DNA of 64,000 nt from Dastarcus helophoroides (taxonomy: Eukaryota; Arthropoda; Insecta; Coleoptera; Bothrideridae): contig CM053328.1 of the NCBI GenBank assembly GCA_028583605.1, positions 1,032,501-1,096,500 of the forward strand, written 5' to 3'. The notes under the pieces are model-generated. The model searched no databases, was not told the origin of the DNA, and was given only the letters and a program-made list of their open reading frames with translations. Shown here in pieces: positions 34,204-45,525 of the stretch (positions are counted from its first letter, which is position 1; the number at the start of each line of letters is the position of its first letter). The translations under genes were made by a program, and so were the position numbers.

Positions 34204-37200
34204 ATACGTAAAGTTGTTTTAATACCCCTGAATTTTTAAATTTAATTCTATTTAGTAGAATAATTAAAACAACATAAAATTATTGCAAAAGGGATTTACT
34301 TTCTCCTGGAAAAATATGACTGCCGTTTAGGTACAGTCGTACAGTTTTAAACCAAAGAATTCCAATAGAATGAAAATGATTATCAATTTAATGAGCTGGA
34401 AGATAACTTTGGCCACTGGCAAATAATAACCCTTAAAAGCCGAATTGCGTTTTAATAATTGTGCTTTACTGCCACGGACTCCAATTGTAATGCAAATGTG
34501 AAACTACTGTTAAATCGGAGGTCAATTACAAAATCGAATAGTGACCATATAGAGAGAAACAGAGATAGGCTTAACCCCGAATTGCCGATAAAATGGAATT
34601 TAAAGTCAATTGGAAAAAAGGGACTGGGGTGTTCAGGAAATTAAGATAGTTGCTGTTGCAATGAGAATGAATCGAGTGATATATCAATCAGCAATTTTCA
34701 TTTCCGCTTTTACTGCACTGCTGCCATCTCAATAAAAAGATCTACTCTGCAACCGATTTTCTATTAATAAATCTATTCGCCTTGTATTATCAATTCACGT
34801 GTAACCGAGATTGTATATGTCAGAAATTTGGCTCACTTTAAGGGAAATAAATTTCCTAAATGATATTTCGTGCAGTTGATAATAAAAGGGTCTAAATGGA
34901 AGACATGATAAAATATACCTAATTCATATATTCAACGTAGTAACATCGTTTTGAAGGTAATCGATTAAGATTCTCACGAAATATTTAAAATGTCGCTAGA
35001 CATGAAATGCCGCGATGATTATATTATTTTTCAGAAGAAAATTTACTTTCAGCATATTATATCTATTGTCTATTGATTAAAACTTTGAAAAATAAGCTTA
35101 AAAAACAAAAAACGTACGTTTAAATTAACTAGAAAAGTAAACCACGACATTTTCAATCAAACTACTACGATTTAATATCCGTATACTGTAGTAATAAACC
35201 CATTGGAATATTTTAATGACCACATAATGCGGAAATTAAATTTTAAATATTTACCTTGTTTGAAATTATTAATATAAAGTTAATTACTATAATTCTCCGG
35301 ATGGTTAGTATGAATATTGCGTTAAAAATGTTTGAACTAAATTGACTGGATTATTTGTGAATGATCTGCTATTGAGTATTTACTTTTCAAAATTGTTGCC
35401 CCCAGTTGTACGGTATTGATTTAGTTTGAATAAATATTGAAAATTTCGACTGGAGATTCGAATTTCCCTATAGACTCGGGCACATGCACTGCTTATTTGG
35501 CAGTGTTAATGGAATTAGTCAGCGAATATAACAAATTAGCACCATATTTACCCTTTGTTAAAGAGTCTCGTTTGATTAACCGCAAGGGATCAACAACTAA
35601 AAACATTTTCCGTCTCATTAAACGTTAATTATACTTGCAAAATTGTGCGTATACACCAATTAAAACGGGGTTATATTCGATCGAAGGAGTACTTTTACTC
35701 TAAGCTCGTTAGAGTTCTGACTTTGGTAATTATAATACATATTAAATATTCAATCAAATATTTAGTACGACTTGATTTTATGACGTATATGACTTATGTG
35801 AAATCGATAGCTGAAAATGTAAAATTTTAATAGGACAAGCATAAATGTTCGATTTGAAGAGTTGAATTTTTGATTTTTTCTAAAATTAAAATATATACTT
35901 CTTCCGGCATTAAATCGTTGTTGCCTCATTTTTGCCCAGTAGAGAATGTGACAAGGTGGATTAAAAATACAGCAATATTCAAATTACCACTAAAGAGCTT
36001 AAGCAAAGATGCAATTACCGACTAGAGATGGAATAGGAACTGCACGAGATCATATGTTATAGACTGGATTTCGTGGTCTCAGTGGTAACCTACTTCTCTA
36101 ACTTGAGCAAGTTCAACTATAAAGTGGACGGAAGTAGCTAAATTCTTCTTTTTAGACTCTTGATGACCGGAAGCATTATAGAACTAGGTTCATTTTATAT
36201 TCTAGACTGTGCATCGGATGCATCGCACATCTAGTTTTTATTATTACTTCTTTTTAAACGTATAGAAGCCTTAATTTGACGCAATTGCCTTTTTAACCAG
36301 AATAGTTCCATTGAACAATATTTTGTGCATGTGTTAATGTGTGCATCAAATATGTCAGAATCAGGAAGTCTGCAGTAAATTCGAATAGCAAAGACTTCAT
36401 CTTGCTGTCAATACAACCAATATCAGCATATTATGGTTAGAAGCTTATTCCAATATCGAGATTAATATGCTTATTCGATGCATATTAGCATGACATGATC
36501 TATTTTGATAATGCTCCCCTCCGCAACGGTGTAATACACCCAGCTTGTATCTGATGTATCTAACATAACCATACATCTTCATTTACTGGCAAGCGCTAAA
36601 AGCGAATTCGTAATTTCATTTTGACGTTGAAAAGAAATTTGAATATAATAATGCTGAACAGCCAAAAAATTTAAATACTCTTGACGAATCATCAAGGAAA
36701 ATTTATTCACACATCAACAAAAATAAGGTATTGAAATGGAAATGTTGAAATTCGCCAGGGAGAAGGTAATATAATTGTCTATAACCGGCAACCGAATCAA
36801 TAAAACTCATCCTCCAGTGAAATTTATTTTAGGGAATTTCATTAATTCCCTTTATCAGCTTTTGATTACAGTTTAATTCGTTTAGGGAAGCACTAAATAC
36901 CAAAAATATAAAGAAACCAATCACTTTACAACCGCATCAGTGCTTGCTTTGTATCTCACCTGAAAAAGTAATAACATGAGTTCGTTCTGTAAATTATTTA
37001 ATAGTAAGAAGATGCTGAGTAGCTTAAGAAATTCTAACAATGGATTCTCTTTAAGCAGAATATATTGGACATCTTGAAATAGTCCTTCGAAATGGTCCTG
37101 CATTTCTTGAATGTGCTCAATATATCTCACTTCCCTCTTTTCTTTGATTTCACACTCCATTCCCTTAAGTTTATTTTCTCAAATTGTTTTTTATATGGCA

Positions 37201-37370
37201 CAAAGGAAAATCCATTTATGTGGAAATGCAGCGCGTTTGTCTCTACCAAAACTTAAAACGCTCACCTTGCGTTGCATATTTGATTAACGGATTAAATTTA
37301 TTTATAAATTATCTTTTTAATGTTCTATAGATCTAGAGCAGCCGCCCGACGTCTTGAATTTATTTTATAA
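34204..37370. other. Intron DNA, mostly unique, no gene recognised
   Basis: The longest stretch of the intron without a recognisable repeat. Frames of 61-79 codons occur at 34459-34644, 35437-35628, 35645-35830 and, on the minus strand, 36921-37160. The last contains CTTTTTCAG|GTGAGA, which could be read as a splice site. None matches a family I know, so none is called. Confidence 0.45.
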
Positions 37371-37580
37371 ATGTCGACTTTTTCTCAAAATTGCAAATTT
37401 TTCTGTCACAATTTTGAATTTAAACTTGAAGTTTGAAAATTCGGGTTTTTTTTGCTAAATTCCGAGTAATTTATAGTGCAATATTTCGATCTCTTTTCTG
37501 GAAATTTCAACTCTAATCTCGAAATTCTAATTTTGACTTCGAAGATTCCTTTAATTTTAAGCAAAATAAATTTTCGTCTG
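37370..37580. repeat. Short degenerate AT-rich repeat block
   Basis: Words such as GTCGACTTTTTCTCAAAATT and TTTCTGGAAATTTCAACTC belong to the dispersed ~18-bp family. From 37580 to 38325 I see nothing identifiable; a scrap of the ~200-bp repeat (ACTGCCGACAGAAGTC) lies at 38325-38350. Confidence 0.5.
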
Positions 37581-38349
37581 TCCAACATTTAAGGTACGAG
37601 ATTTTGAATAAACTGTCTACAATATGTTAAATCAAATTAATAAACATAATGTTTCCGACCAATAAGAGTCTATCATGAAGAATTATCTACAATATGGCAA
37701 ATATACGAAATGTGTTTGAAAAAAACTAGTTTATTTGTTATATATAAGCATGTTAAAAAGAATAATGTTCCACTATCTTTCTGTTATTATTTTTTCAGTT
37801 ATTTATTTATTCGGTTATTAGCTGCAAAAAAAAGTTGAGCACCACTGATATAAAACTTGCCATTTTGGATGGCACAAAAAATTTATTTAACGATTGGATT
37901 ATGTTCCCCAGGTGAGAGTTAACAAAACTTGAATCTGCTTAAGATTCTGATTCAATTCTCATATTTTCGAGCAGATTGGGAAAAAATTAACCCTCTATCT
38001 GAAATTTAGGAAATTCCGTATTTTGCGACGTCCGATATACATACATCAAAAATTGTGCTCAAAGCATAAACAGTTATAAAGCTGAAAATACAAGTGAAAG
38101 GGGATGTTAAGCCATTTTGCGATAAACCGCGTATTATTCCACGTGAATTGTTTGTTTTGTTTGAACTGTATAAACAAGTAATTAATTCAATGAAAACAAT
38201 GTAAAGGAGACCTAGTCGGAAACCAAAAGGTTTCCTTTCTAATGCTGGCAATGCAACGGCAAGTCGTAAAGATTTACTTCCGGCCTGCATTGGCGTATTA
38301 CAATGATATAAAAAATATGACAGTCATGAAGACTGCCGACAGAAGTCAT

Positions 38350-39900
38350 AAAATTTTAAAAAACTTCGGAAATTTTAAAAAGGTCTAAATTTTAAAAAAT
38401 GTTGAAATTTTCATAAAAAATTCAGGTTTTTCAAAAAAAAGTCAAAATTTCGATAAACCTCTTTTTAAAAAAGTCAGGCAAAATTTTGTATAAATGCTAA
38501 ACTGTATAAAAGTTGTAATTTAAATTTTGGAAAAATATCGAATTTTAAATAGTTTTGAAATCGCAAAGTCAAAATTTCAAATAAAAAGATCTTAAGAAAC
38601 AATAAGAAATTTAAAAAAAAACTCGAACTTTTTAAAAAAGTCAGAGTTGATTTTGTAAAAATGCCAAACTTTTAAAAAAGCGAAGACAAAAGTTTAAAAA
38701 TTCAAAATTTTCAAAAGAATTGGAATTTATTTTAAAAATTGAAATTCTAAACAATTTTAAGTTTTTGAAAAAATGAAAATTTTGAAAAACAGACGTATTC
38801 TGAAAAAGATAAAAATAAATATTTTGATCTTTTTTAGAAAATCTTTTAGAAAATCTTCTTTAGAAAATTCAAATTATTCAAAATATACACTTTTTTAGAA
38901 ATATTGACTTTTTATTGAAAATTTGAACTTTTTATAAAAATGTCGATTATTTTTATAAAAAGGTACTCTTTTTTATTGAAAATTTGAACTTTTTATAAAA
39001 ATGTCGATTATTTTTATAAAAAGTTCAAATTTTCAATAAAAAGTCAACATTTCCAAAAAAGTGTATATTTTAAAAAATTTGAATTTTCTAAAAAAGTTTT
39101 TTGAGCCGAAGAGTACCTTTGAATTTGAATTTTTCGAACAATGCAGACATTTCGAAATTACAGACATACATGAAAAAAAAACTTTAACATTTAAAAGCTA
39201 AACTCAAAATTCTAAAAAGTTCCACTTTAATCTTAAATATTTATAAAAAAATGTTCGAATTTTCGATAAAAATTTGAATTTGGAAAAAAAGTTCAAATTT
39301 CGGAAAAACTAAAATTTATAAAAATAAACTTTGGTTTCATACAAACTTTTAGGATAGATTCGGGATTTCTAAGAAAATTTTGAATTAAAAATATGCAATT
39401 TTCAAATTTAAACATGGAATCTCGATAACTGTTTACCCAAAAATTGACAACTATTTAAATATTCCAAATTTGGAAATTACGTTCTAAATTTTGAGAATTC
39501 TGTTTTGGTTTTAATTTGGAAATTTTTATTTTCAACTTGAAAATTGATCTATTTCTAATATTATTTATCTTTTTTATGAAAATTTCCACTTTTTTGTAGA
39601 GGTTTTGAATTAAGATAGGAAATTTTCGAAAAAAGGAAATTTATGTAAAGAAAGTTGTCTTAAGAGAACTAAAAATTTGAAGTTTAAACTAGAAATTTTG
39701 ATAAAATAAGAATTTTCTGTTTCCCCCAAAATATAAAATAATGAATATTAAATGAATAATAAATAATTGTGAAAATTGAGTTTATATTTTTGAATTTTCA
39801 AATTACTATTCAAAAAAAATTTCTAAAGATTCTCATTTTTCTTTAAAAATTCGGTATTTTTTATAGATTATCGAATAAAAATATCCAAACTATGAATTTT
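38350..39900. repeat. Degenerate ~18-bp AT-rich repeat block with palindrome
   Basis: Mostly the A-rich orientation. In 38870-39090 a palindrome is built on a direct duplication. TATTGAAAATTTGAACTTTT and AAAATGTCGATTATTTTTAT occur twice in tandem (about 38924-38962 and 38974-39020). They are then followed by the inverse AAAAGTTCAAATTTTCAATA at about 39020-39040 and the inverse of TACACTTTTTTAG beyond. Confidence 0.7.
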
Positions 39901-39984
39901 CAGATAATTGTATTGTTTGTATACCTGCGGCATATAAATTCACCATCAATATATTAAATTAATATTTATTCTACGCAACAGATG

Positions 39985-40130
39985 GCGCTAATTCTATGGC
40001 GATGCGATACATCGATTTTTCAATCATCGTTTATAAACTGAACGATGTATCGATATTTTTTATACTTTACCATTGATGTTTACAAACGATACATCGATGT
40101 TTTCAAAACATCGAACTATCGTTCGCATCC
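39985..40130. repeat. Palindromic MITE-like repeat
   Basis: CGATACATCG, GAACGATGTATCG, ACGATACATCGATGTTTTC and AAAACATCGAACTATCG alternate in both orientations, and GATGCG near 40000 is matched by CGCATC at about 40125. Multiple self-complementary words indicate a small foldback element. Target duplication not found. Confidence 0.45.
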
Positions 40131-40195
40131 CTACGCTTGGTAGATTTCGGGCTAAAACCCAGTGCGGATACACATTTTTAATTCTATTACAGGTC

Positions 40196-40335
40196 TTGCT
40201 CATAGCTACATGTATTGTTTACATTAGAGCATGTTGGTAACGCGACGTTGACGTGATGGTGACGCGTAACCATAAAACCTTTCCCTATTAAAAAATTTTC
40301 AACGAGCTTACAGAAGTTTTCACTTCAAAAAAAAA
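40196..40335 (+). repeat. tRNA-derived SINE-like repeat, copy 2 (body only)
   Basis: ACATTAGAGCATGTTGGTAA, CGCGACGTTGACGTGATGG, then TTTTCAACGAGCTTACAGAA and GTTTTCACTTC. These are the body and tail words of the family, here on the + strand, without the tRNA-like head. Confidence 0.5.
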
Positions 40336-40844
40336 CGATTTTTATCATCGCTACATCTTATTTAGTTTATACCAGTTTATTAAAAAATTCCAATGAATTT
40401 TGAATCAGTCATTATAAATAAGTAACGGTTTATCTAAAGCACCCTATTTTATTTCAAAAATGAAATGACGACATTCTGCGTGATTATTTACTTTCGTTGT
40501 TTATTCAGCAGCCAAGAAAAGGCCAAACAGCAAACTTAGATGCAAAGCAAATCTGCTACCGATTAAACCCAAGTGTTTCAACGCGGCATGAACAACATTA
40601 GGGATTTATTTGCAGTTTGTTGTTTACATTTGTCATCCAGTTTAGTCCGACGAAGACGCTGTTGTACGTAATTATAATTATTGACAGCTCTGGATTTGTT
40701 TACTTCGTTATCGAGATCTTACGTTTCAATGTAAACTCATTCCTATTCATACAGTCTCTGCTTCATACCATTGAAAACAGAACAGACAAAGCAACTGGCT
40801 GTCGTTTGAATTGCAAAAAGTGATACTGTACGCTGTCAATTTTG

Positions 40845-41035
40845 AAGTGGAATTTTCTTAGGCACGTTAAACGATTTTGGATCAGAAGTAAATTTATGGT
40901 TTCGCGTTACCATCACGCGTTATCAACATGCTGTACTATTAAGGTTAGAGCATGTGCAAATGAGCGTGATGGCAACGCGAAACGGTATCAAAAATCGCTC
41001 AACGCGCCTAAGAAGTTTAAACCTAAAAAATGCAT
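40845..41035. repeat. Two SINE-like copies in inverted contact
   Basis: The left part (about 40845-40945) reads on the minus strand and the right part (about 40946-41035) on the plus strand. GTTTCGCGTTACCATCACGC faces GCGTGATGGCAACGCGAAAC, and AAACGATTTTGGATC faces ATCAAAAATCGCT. The transcript of this segment would form a long hairpin. The interval 40336-40844 shows nothing else. Confidence 0.55.
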
Positions 41036-41054
41036 GATCGGCAACGGGGTTCGA

Positions 41055-42015
41055 CTTTTCAAAGTTTAGATTTTTTTTCGAAAAATTAATCTTTTTCAAA
41101 AATTTTGACTTTCTTGAAAATTTTAACATTGTTTAGCATCTCCACTGTTTGACAAATTCTGCTTTTAATTGAACATTTTTCTACGTTTCGACTAACTTTT
41201 TCGAAAATGACTAGTTTTTCGAAAATTTCGATTCTTTTTGTTGAAAATTTCGACTTTTTAAAGTTTGGATGTTTTTCGAAAACAACCTTTTTAAATTTTT
41301 TTTTTGAAAATTTCACTATTTGTTTTGAAAATTTCAGTATTTTTTTAAAAACTTCCACTTTTTGAAAAATTTTACTATTTTAAAAATGTAGAATTTTTGA
41401 AAGCAGAACTATTAAAAATTCCAGTTTTTTTACCCTTTATTTTTGAAATTTAAAGTTTTTTGAAAATAAAAACTTTTTGAAAATTTTCTTAAAAATATCG
41501 TCTGGTTTGTTTAATTTCAAGCGATATTTTTTGTAATGTCGACTTTTTTTAAATTTTCGACTATTTTGCAATATTTCGAATTTTTGTGTTTTTTTAAATC
41601 ATTGAATTTTTTTTGAAAATGTCTTCCCTTTCAAAATGTCGACACTTTTCCAAAATCGTGTTTTCTGAAAATTTTACTTTTTAAAAATATTTGGACAATT
41701 TCTTAAAATTTTAATTTTTTGAAAATTTCGACCTTTTTAAAAAAATGCTCGACTATTGTTCAAAATTTTGACCATTCAAAAATTCGACTCTTTCCAAATT
41801 ATAACCTTTCAAAATTTCGTCTTTTTGAAGATTTCGGTTTTTCTGATAATTTTGGCTTTCTTTCGATATTGAGAGTTCGACAATTTTGACTTTATTTAAA
41901 ATTTGACGTGGCAGAAGTTAACATTTTTTGAAAATTTTAAGTATTTTTAAAATGTCGACCATTTTTCAAAATTTCAGCTCTTTAGAAATGGCGAATTTCT
42001 AATGTTGACATGTTT
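41055..42015. repeat. Degenerate ~18-bp AT-rich repeat block (T-rich)
   Basis: GAAAATTTCGACTTTTTAAA-type words throughout, running up to the hammerhead-bearing repeat, which is inserted in it (the block resumes at 42620). Minus-strand open frames such as 41086-41358 are low-complexity. Confidence 0.75.
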
Positions 42016-42023
42016 TGTCAATG

Positions 42024-42616
42024 CTGAGATAATAAGCTTTGTATAAACGAATATATAAAAGTTTATTACGATACAATTGAAATCTAATTTTATTAGAATC
42101 TAATGAAAACTAGGTTGCAATGGCAAAGTTCACGTAGATGACGCAAAGCTTGTATCACGGGTTGCATCGCAACATCCATTGATACAAACGTCCTCGGCGT
42201 GACTTTACTTTCATCTAGTTCGACAAATGACCAATTAAATGTTCTATAATTAAACAGTTAAACGTGCATCAAATTGAAAATAGTTTTCATTAAATTTTAA
42301 TGAAATTAGATTTCAGTTGCATCGTAATAAATTTGTATATATTCGTATATACAAGGTTTATTATCTCAACAGAGAAGAATGCTTTAATTAGCATGTGGCG
42401 AAAATGTTTGCGTAATAAACAGTCAAAAATCAGTTACAAGTCACCCAATGGGGGTTTACTCTCCTGGATACTTATACGACTGACTAACGGCTTTAAGTTG
42501 GAAATGTATACAACCACCGTACCATACTGATGAGGCCAAGGACGGCCGAAACTAGTCTATGGTTGTGGTTGTACATCAATTCAATTTTAAGCACGTTTAA
42601 TTACAGAACATTTAAT
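42024..42616 (+). mobile_element. Hammerhead-bearing retroelement repeat, copy B
   Basis: 593 bp from CTGAGATAATAAGC to ACAGAACATTTAAT, similar along its length to the copy at 10313-10917 in the opposite orientation. Layout: a first inverted segment (42024 to about 42110), a central part with AAAGTTCACGTAGATGA and CATCTAGTTCGACAAATG, a segment matching the 3' end in reverse, and the inverse of the first segment. Then follow a unique part with GTTACAAGTCACCC, the hammerhead, and a short tail. No reverse transcriptase frame. This layout, with a type I hammerhead near the 3' end, is what one expects of a Penelope-like terminal repeat or a retrozyme-like non-autonomous element. No target duplication is recognised for this copy. 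Confidence 0.7.
42510..42572 (+). ncRNA. Hammerhead ribozyme, type I, intact core
   Basis: Self-cleaving RNA motif. Helix I: ACAACCAC (42510-42517) pairs with GTGGTTGT (42565-42572), and ACCATA (42521-42526) pairs with TATGGT (42558-42563). The two parts are separated by an asymmetric internal loop CGT/T. Core box CTGATGA is at 42527-42533. Helix II GGCC/GGCC (42534-42537, 42544-42547) has loop AAGGAC. Then GAAAC (42548-42552), a two-base loop TA, and GTC (42555-42557), with the predicted cleavage after C42557. All conserved core nucleotides of the hammerhead family are present. The very short helix III matches the minimal hammerheads known from Penelope-like elements. Activity is inferred, not shown. 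Confidence 0.9.
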
Positions 42617-42619
42617 GTT

Positions 42620-43245
42620 TTTTCAAGACTTTTTTGAAAATTTGCGCCTTATTTTTAAAAGTTTAAACTTTCTAGGAAAATTTTGACTTTTTTTGAAAAT
42701 AATGACTTTTCAGAATTTGCCCCTTTTTTTCGAAATTTCTGCAAATTTTAATTTTTGCTCAAATTTCGTTTTTCGACTTTTTTTTATTTCGAATTTGTCG
42801 CGTATTTTTATTTTTTTTCCTTTTCGATATTTTGCTTTTTTTCTCCAAATTTGCGATTCCCTTTTTTTGAAGATTTCTTCTATCTTTAAAATTTTCGATT
42901 ATTCAAAATGTCGACATTCTTCTACTAAATTTTCGCTATTTTAGAAATTTTTTATATTTTTTAAAAATTTTCTTGTGCACAAGTTTCTAATCAAAATTTT
43001 CAATTTTTTTCAAAAAATGTTCGATCTTTCTTTCGCAATTTTAGCTGTTTAAAGTTTTGTCTTTTTAAAAAAATATAGACTTTGGTAATTTTGGCTTTTT
43101 TCAGTAAATTGGCATTTCGAGAATTTCGACTTTTGTGAAAAGTTAATTGGAAATTATTAAAAAAGTTTTTAAATATCGATTTTTTTTTATTTTGATCACT
43201 CTTTAAATTTTAAATTATTTTTCAAAATATCAATTTTTAAAAAAT
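42620..43245. repeat. Degenerate ~18-bp AT-rich repeat block (T-rich, continued)
   Basis: Continuation of the block at 41055-42015 after the hammerhead repeat, with GAAAATTTTGACTTTTTTTG-like words, ending at the TA target of the foldback element. Confidence 0.7.
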
Positions 43246-43248
43246 ATA

Positions 43249-45061
43249 CCGGGTGTTTTTTTTAGTTGGGAGGTTACTTTTATATGGAGTACTACTTATT
43301 ATAAAGGCAAACTGATTTTGTCGATGGGGCTAATCGGGGCCAAACTATTTTCTAAAAATATTTTCAACCTCCCTTCACTACCGATTATACCGGAAGTAAA
43401 CATCAACTTTCTTATTTTAAATGGCAACCCCCAAATTTTATATTTTATTTGCATTTTACGTACAAAAATAAGGTGGGTTTATGTATACATGTTTATTGCT
43501 ACCTTTGATAGTTTTAAAGATATTTCAATTTTTCGAAAAAAAATGACAGAAAAGAGGGTTATTTTGACTCTTTGTATCTTTTTTTATTATTTGTAGTAAA
43601 AACATGAAATTTGGATTAAAGTCACTGAATATTATAAAGACTATAATAACGTAATCAGATTTTACATTTATTATACAGGGTGATATAAATTTTGTAATCT
43701 TCGCTGTTTTTGTTTTATTCAAAAAAACTCTGCTTTTTTAAATGGGAACTATATGTTTTTTAATCATTTTTAGATTCTTCATATAAAAAGAAGAAAAAAG
43801 TTATATTACTTATTTTTTAATATTTTGTGCCGTTACAGATGCATTTTACATAAATCTCAAAATAAAAAAATCAAACATCTCTTTTTTCTTCAAGTAGGAA
43901 ATTAACTGTAGGCGATAAAAGCTTAAAGAATTACTCATAATAAGTAATAGGAAACAAAAATAATTAGCAAAAAATTTACATCAAGAACAACAAGGACGAT
44001 CTTTTGTTTCAATACATTTAAAGGCATATTTTAAGATTTCGAATTGAGTAACGTTTTTAAGCATATCCTATTGTTCCTAGCACATCCTATTGTTCCTTCT
44101 ACTGCTTGTCATGCAGTAGTCGTAAAAAAAATCACCAAAAAATTTCCATTTCGATTTTTATCATAAAATTTAACGCTTACAAATCCTGAGTTCCAATCTA
44201 ACATCATAACAGTTAAAGGACGAATTTTCTTGAACATTTGTTATTGATTTTCATTACTCCAAAAATGAGAAGTCTGTTTAACAAACCATTTTTACGAAAC
44301 TTACATTCGTGGCTCCCTAAATATTTTTGAATAAGTATTGTAACAATTAGCCAAAAACTTATTCGTTTTGTGCGGTTATCTTTTAAATGTTGTTTAGGCT
44401 AAAATTTTTAGGCCTTGTGGTTATATTTTTTTTGATTATTTTGTTGTCTACTACCAAGTTGCTACTAGAGAAAAAGAAGATATATTTTTCTTTTTTATTT
44501 TGAATTTATCTCTGCAACAATGCAGAATTTAAAAAAATTAGGGTATATAACTTTTAAAAAACACATAGTTCCTATTTAAAAAAACAGAGTTTTTTTTTAT
44601 AAAACAAAAAGATCATAAAATTTCCATCACCCTGTGTAATAAATGTAAAACCTAATTACGTTATTATAGTGTCCATAATATTCCATGACCTTAACCCAAA
44701 TTTCATGTTTTTACTGCAAATAATAAAAAAGATGCGGAGAGTCAAAATAACCCTCTTTTCTGTCATTTTTTTTCGAAAAATTGAAATATCTTTAAAACTA
44801 TCAAAGACAGCAATAAACATGTAAACATCAATTCACCTTATTTTTCTACGTAAAATCCAAATAAAGTATAAAATTTGGGGGTTGCCATTTAAAATAAGAA
44901 AGTTGATGTTTACTTTCGGCTTAACCGGAAGTGGGAGGAAGTTCAAAATATTTTTAAAAGGTAGTTTAGCTCCGATTAGCCCCATCGACAAAATCAGTTT
45001 GCCTTTATAATAAGTGATACTCCATAGAAAGGTAAATCTCCCAATTAAAAAAAACACCCGG
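43249..45061. mobile_element. Foldback DNA element with TA target, 1.8 kb
   Basis: Ends CCGGGTGTTTTTTTTAGTTG (left) and the near complement ending CAATTAAAAAAAACACCCGG (right), flanked by TA on both sides (43247-43248, 45062-45063). The inverted arms extend roughly 420 bp inward on each side with moderate mismatch. A TA duplication with CCGGGTG ends suggests a Tc1/mariner-type non-autonomous element. A second palindromic element is nested in its centre. The arms read the same 50-60-codon peptide on opposite strands, which is a by-product of the inversion, not a gene. Confidence 0.75.
43676..44634. mobile_element. Nested inner foldback element
   Basis: Ends CAGGGTGATATAAATTTT and complement ...AAAATTTCCATCACCCTG. 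Within it GAACTATATGTTTTTTAATC at the left faces AAAACACATAGTTCC at the right. The sequence on either side of it continues the arms of the outer element, so it was inserted near the outer palindrome's centre. Left flank TA, right flank TG, so the target duplication is not confirmed. No coding frame. Confidence 0.55.
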
Positions 45062-45064
45062 TAG

Positions 45065-45490
45065 AACTTTTTCGAAAATTTTACCATTTTTTGAAATATT
45101 CGAGTGTTTTAATTTTTGTTTTAAATTCTATTTTTTGGAAATTTTAATTTTCTATGAAAATGTTAACAGTTTTCTACATTTTGATTGTTTTAGAAAATTT
45201 TGATTTCAAAATTTTCGATTTACCCGAAGGTAAACTTTTTTGAAATTTTCGACTTTTTTCAAACTTCTGGATTTTTTTATAAATCTTTAATTGAAAATCA
45301 TATTTTAAAATTTCAAATTCTTTTAAAACAAACATATTTCAAAATGTTAACATTTTTTAAAATTGAATAATTTTTAAAATTTCGTATTTTTTGAAACTTT
45401 TGACCTTTTTTAAATGTCGAATTTTCAAATTTTAAATTTTCGAGTATTTTTTAAAATTTCTTTTCAAAATATTCCTCACCGTTCACAACT
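45065..45490. repeat. Degenerate ~18-bp AT-rich repeat block
   Basis: TTTCGACTTTTTTCAAAC-type words, T-rich orientation. It continues the block in which the foldback element at 43249-45061 is inserted. Confidence 0.65.
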
Positions 45491-45525
45491 TAAAAGTTAA
45501 CATTGTTCTGCAGTTGATATACAGG

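Noticed and set aside
36921..37160. Minus-strand frame with a possible splice site, considered as a chemoreceptor exon
   Set aside because: A hydrophobic stretch and CAG|GTGAGA are present, but no family motif or neighbouring exon was found.
42300..42530. 76-codon frame ending in the hammerhead region
   Set aside because: Lies across the inverted segments of the ribozyme repeat and is broken in the sister copy at 10.3-10.9 kb.
43318..43596. 92-codon frame and its counterpart at 44833-45087
   Set aside because: The same peptide start appears on both arms only because the element is a palindrome; the frames are not conserved over their length.
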